A stretch of 64,000 bases of DNA from Pseudolabrys sp. FHR47 (lineage in GTDB: Bacteria > Pseudomonadota > Alphaproteobacteria > Rhizobiales > Xanthobacteraceae). Both the position numbers and the translations under genes were made by a program. Where the stretch lies: positions 620,001-684,000 of the forward strand of contig NZ_CP039740.1 of NCBI RefSeq assembly GCF_005153485.1. The letters run 5' to 3'. Under the pieces are notes generated by a model, which saw only the letters and a program-made list of their open reading frames with translations, made no database searches and was not told where the DNA came from. Below, piece by piece: positions 61,379 through 64,000 of this stretch (position 1 is the stretch's first letter; the number at the start of each line of letters is the position of its first letter).

Positions 61379-61654
61379 TCAGTACTCGGCGTAGCTGCAC
61401 ACTTTTTCGTAGTGCGGGCGGCCAAAGCGGTCGTAGCGCTTGATGTAGCCGCATTCGCGGTCGGCGATGCGGTAGCCGTAGTCGGCACCATAGGCGTTCG
61501 AGGCGGCCGCGGCGCCGATGAGCGCGCCGGCGACAAGTCCGATGCCGATGGCGGCGCCGTAGCGGGGGCGGGCCTGGGATTCGCTGGTGGACGCGGCGAC
61601 GGCAGTGAAAAGGGTGACGGCGGCAAGCGCGGCGGTCAGGGTCTTCTTGAACAT
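61379..61654 (-). CDS. Small exported protein with glycine-zipper-like segment (91 aa)
   Basis: A signal peptide (MFKKTLTAALAAVTLFTAVA) is followed by a Gly/Ala-rich stretch (YGAAIGIGLVAGALIGAAAA) and a Tyr-rich tail with two cysteines (DRECGYIKRYDRFG and KVCSY) that may form a disulfide. ATG 61654 is preferred over 61666. Function unknown; similar small proteins are common in rhizobia. Confidence 0.8.
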   Translation of the reverse strand: MFKKTLTAALAAVTLFTAVAASTSESQARPRYGAAIGIGLVAGALIGAAAASNAYGADYGYRIADRECGYIKRYDRFGRPHYEKVCSYAEY

Positions 61655-61810
61655 GGCGGGCTCCATCCGGTTGAACTGAGGCGGCCGTCATGGCCGCATA
61701 GCCATCAGTCGCGGCGGACCGGCTAAAGGTTCAAAGGATTGTCGCCCCTGGGCGAAGAAATTTTGCCGGCGGAGGAGCGCCGGTCGGCCTGCCGAGCCGT
61801 TTAGGTCTGC

Positions 61811-63097
61811 TCAGCCGCCGTAGAAAATCCGGATCAGCACCAGCGAGAACCACGGCACATAGGTGCACAGCAGCAACACGCCGACCAGCACGCCGATAAA
61901 GCCCAGATTGGCCTTGGTCGTCGCCCAGATGTCCGACTTGGCGACCGAGCAAGCCGCAATCAGCACGCTGGCGACCGGCGGCGTCTGCTGGCCGATGGCC
62001 AGATTCAGCGTCAGCACCAGCCCGAAATGTACCGGGTCGATGCCGACCTGATGGACCAGCGGCATGACGATCGGCACCGTCAGGATGATGGCCGCGGCGG
62101 AATGCAGGAACATCCCGAGGATCAGGAAGAAGATGTTGAGCAGCAGCAGTACCATGTAGGGGTTGCTGGTCATGTTCACGATCGACTTCGCCAGACCCTG
62201 CGGCAACTGGCTCTCGGTCAGGAATACGCCGATCAGCGCCGAGGCGGCGACGAGCAACATCACCACCGCCGTCTGCAGGGCCGAATCGACCAGCGCGCGA
62301 TACAGCGACTTCCAATTGAGGTCGCGATAGATGACGAGCGAGATGAACAAGGCCGCGAGCACCGCGACGGCGGCGCCTTCGGTCGCGGTGACGAAGCCGC
62401 CGAAAATGCCGCCCAGGATGATGACCGGCAGCGACAGCGCCCATGCTGCTTCTTTGGTTGCCTGAATCAGCCGACTCATGGCGAAGCGTTGCTCGACCGG
62501 GAAGTTGTTCTTGCGCGCGTAGTAGTAGCTCATTGCCATCAGGGCGAGGCCGCCGAGCGCGCCCGGAATGAAGCCGGCAACGAACATTTTCACCACGGAT
62601 TCTTCGGCCATCGCGGCGTAGAGAATCATTGGGATCGACGGCGGGATGATGATGGCGAGGCTCGATGCCGACGAGGTGATGGCGGCGGCGAATTCCTTGG
62701 AGTAGCCGCGCGACTTCATGGCTGGAATGAGCAGCGTGCCCAGCGCGGCGACGCCGGCCACGGCCGAACCGGAAATCTCGGCGAAGAACATCGACGAGCC
62801 GACCGTGACCATGGCGAGACCGCCGCGGATGAATCCCAGCATGGCGGTGGCCAGATTGATCAGGCGGCGTGAGATGGTCGAGGCGTTCATGATGCCGCCG
62901 GCCAAAACGAACAACGGTACGGCCAGCAGCGGGAAGTTGGTGGCGCCTTCGAACATCACCAGCGCTACGTTCGGCAGCATATGCGAGCCCTGGATGATCC
63001 AGATCGCGACGACAGCAACCACGCCAAGGGCGACTGCGACCGGCACGTTGAGCAGCACCAGCGCGAACATTCCGACAAGCATGAGACCGATTGTCAT
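61811..63097 (-). CDS. TRAP transporter large permease (DctM)
   Basis: A 428-residue polytopic protein with DctM landmarks: VPLFVLAGGIMNASTISRRL, ISGSAVAGVAALGTLLIPAM, SSASSLAIIIPPSIPMILYA and QQTPPVASVLIAACSVAKSD. It forms the channel that couples solute uptake to ion flow. Its start overlaps the dctQ stop by four bases (63094-63097). Confidence 0.92.
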   Translation of the reverse strand: MTIGLMLVGMFALVLLNVPVAVALGVVAVVAIWIIQGSHMLPNVALVMFEGATNFPLLAVPLFVLAGGIMNASTISRRLINLATAMLGFIRGGLAMVTVGSSMFFAEISGSAVAGVAALGTLLIPAMKSRGYSKEFAAAITSSASSLAIIIPPSIPMILYAAMAEESVVKMFVAGFIPGALGGLALMAMSYYYARKNNFPVEQRFAMSRLIQATKEAAWALSLPVIILGGIFGGFVTATEGAAVAVLAALFISLVIYRDLNWKSLYRALVDSALQTAVVMLLVAASALIGVFLTESQLPQGLAKSIVNMTSNPYMVLLLLNIFFLILGMFLHSAAAIILTVPIVMPLVHQVGIDPVHFGLVLTLNLAIGQQTPPVASVLIAACSVAKSDIWATTKANLGFIGVLVGVLLLCTYVPWFSLVLIRIFYGG

Positions 63098-63648
63098 GGC
63101 GTGCGCACCGGATTGGCTTCAGCCGTATCGAGCCCGGCCGATTCGAGAGCTTCTTTGACCTCGTGGTCGATCAACGGTCCGCGTCTGGCTTCGCGCAGCA
63201 GGCCCGGCAGCTTGACGAGCTCGGCAATCACGAAAAGCAGCGAGGTGATTGGAATGACGGATTGAGTCACCTGCAGGGAGACTTCCGGGATCGACACCAG
63301 CGTGTCGCCCTTCAATATCTGGACGACCTGGAGGCCCATATAGGCGAGAAGTCCGAAGAAAAAGATTGTGACTGTCGACGAGAAAAAAGTCGCGGCGACA
63401 CGCCAGTTAGCCGGCATCGCATTGACGAGGCCCGGAAAGCCGATATGCGCGCCGCGCAAGGCCGCCAGCGCGCCGCCATAGTAGGTGAGCCAGCAGAGCG
63501 AAATGGCCGCTACTTCGTCGTACCAGACCAGCGAATGGCCGGCCCAACGAAAAATAAATCCAGCAACGATGATCAGGGTCACGATCGTCATCATCGCAGC
63601 GGCGATGACTTCCAGCGCGCGATCGTACCAACGTTGAAACGCGTCCAT
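63094..63648 (-). CDS. TRAP transporter small permease (DctQ)
   Basis: A 184-residue protein with four membrane helices and family motifs ISLCWLTYYGGALAALRGAH and IGFPGLVNAMP. It works with DctM and the binding protein whose gene lies upstream on the minus strand. A hairpin at 63697-63723 separates it from that gene. Confidence 0.9.
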   Translation of the reverse strand: MDAFQRWYDRALEVIAAAMMTIVTLIIVAGFIFRWAGHSLVWYDEVAAISLCWLTYYGGALAALRGAHIGFPGLVNAMPANWRVAATFFSSTVTIFFFGLLAYMGLQVVQILKGDTLVSIPEVSLQVTQSVIPITSLLFVIAELVKLPGLLREARRGPLIDHEVKEALESAGLDTAEANPVRTP

Positions 63649-63696
63649 GAATTTCGGCCGTCAATTTCGGGAGATGTCAGGTCGACGGAAATCGAT

Positions 63697-63723
63697 GAGC
63701 CGGGCCCGCTTGGGGCCCGGCTC
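63697..63723 (-). terminator. Hairpin between dctP and dctQ
   Basis: A perfect 11-bp stem (63697-63707 with 63713-63723) with five-base loop and no clear T-run. It probably protects or partly terminates transcript after dctP, giving more binding protein than permease. Confidence 0.65.
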
Positions 63724-63734
63724 GTTCTATACCG

Positions 63735-64000
63735 TCAGGAGCCCTTGGCGAGGCCGAGCGACTTGTCGATCAGTTCTTTGCCGGTGGGCACTTCCTTGGC
63801 GAACTCGTCGTAGATTGCCTTCGAGGCGGCGACGAAGGCCGGCTTGTCGGCCTCGTTCACCTGGATGCCGGAAGCCTTCATCTTGTCGATCAGTTCGCCG
63901 TCGAGCTTGGCGGCCAGCTTAAGAATCTCCGGCTCGATCGCGACTGCCGTGTTCTTGAGAATCTTCTGGACGTCGGCCGGCAGCCGGGACCACGAGGCGC
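63735..64000 (-). CDS. TRAP transporter substrate-binding protein DctP, C-terminal part
   Basis: The frame runs from the window edge to TGA at 63737-63735. The end of the product contains NEADKPAFVAASKAIYDEFA and GKELIDKSLGLAKGS, the usual C-terminus of DctP-type periplasmic receptors. The N-terminus and ligand-binding Arg are outside the window, so the substrate cannot be guessed. It is the first visible gene of dctP-dctQ-dctM. Confidence 0.85.
   Translation of the reverse strand, partial: ASWSRLPADVQKILKNTAVAIEPEILKLAAKLDGELIDKMKASGIQVNEADKPAFVAASKAIYDEFAKEVPTGKELIDKSLGLAKGS

Overview
The window reads as chromosomal DNA of a free-living or plant-associated diazotrophic alphaproteobacterium of the order Hyphomicrobiales (Rhizobiales), in the Bradyrhizobium / Rhodopseudomonas / Pseudolabrys neighbourhood. 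The grounds are the gene order nifH-nifQ-(irr-like)-hesB-nifV-cysE-nifW-fixABCX, an Irr-type Fur regulator, high-GC coding DNA, and many intergenic mosaic repeats of the kind common in that group. I ran no searches; family names rest on recognisable motifs and protein layout.

Left part (1-12.5 kb) is the end of a nitrogen-fixation region. On the plus strand are the 3' end of nifH, nifQ and an irr paralog. A canonical sigma-54 promoter with a NifA upstream site then leads into hesB/iscA-nifV-cysE-nifW-fixABCX, covering Fe-S assembly, homocitrate for FeMo-co, cysteine supply and electron transfer to nitrogenase. Facing it on the minus strand is a second operon with its own sigma-54 promoter and NifA site. 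It encodes an unknown protein, YgfZ, a second unknown protein, a Rieske ferredoxin, Bfd and bacterioferritin, and looks like an iron and redox maintenance set for nitrogenase. A small unknown gene with a perfect FixK/FNR box is read divergently. The nif region stops at a 49-bp 3' fragment of a tRNA-Arg(CCT) gene at 12470-12518, a likely attachment-site scar, so the nif cluster may be one end of an integrated island.

Middle part (12.5-38 kb) starts with a D-threonine-aldolase-type enzyme and a di-haem cytochrome. A tight three-gene cluster follows: transglutaminase, ATP-grasp fused to alpha-E, and transglutaminase fused to DUF2126. This is a predicted peptide/amide-forming system of unknown product. 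Next is a purine-catabolism block: a two-gene xanthine dehydrogenase, an 8-oxoguanine/guanine-type deaminase, a BMP-family nucleoside ABC importer, fused UraD-UraH, and membrane urate oxidase PuuD. It would carry purines from uptake to allantoin. A secreted S10 carboxypeptidase, an N-formylglutamate-amidohydrolase-like protein and a transglutaminase-fold protein without its catalytic His come after it.

Right part (38-64 kb) holds infA and rhlE, an acyl-CoA/aldehyde catabolic set (CaiB-type CoA transferase, enoyl-CoA hydratase, semialdehyde dehydrogenase, orphan molybdenum hydroxylase large subunit, 3-hydroxyisobutyrate-dehydrogenase-like enzyme), and a chemoreceptor. Further on are an atypical M24 protein, a roughly 440-bp strongly structured non-coding element, a MetE-like protein divergent from a benzoate-CoA-ligase-type enzyme, serine-glyoxylate-type aminotransferase, a fused GlcD/GlcF-type FAD/Fe-S oxidoreductase, and a TRAP transporter cut by the right edge.

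Intergenic repeats occur throughout the core-like part and none was seen in the nif part, which fits a different history for the two.
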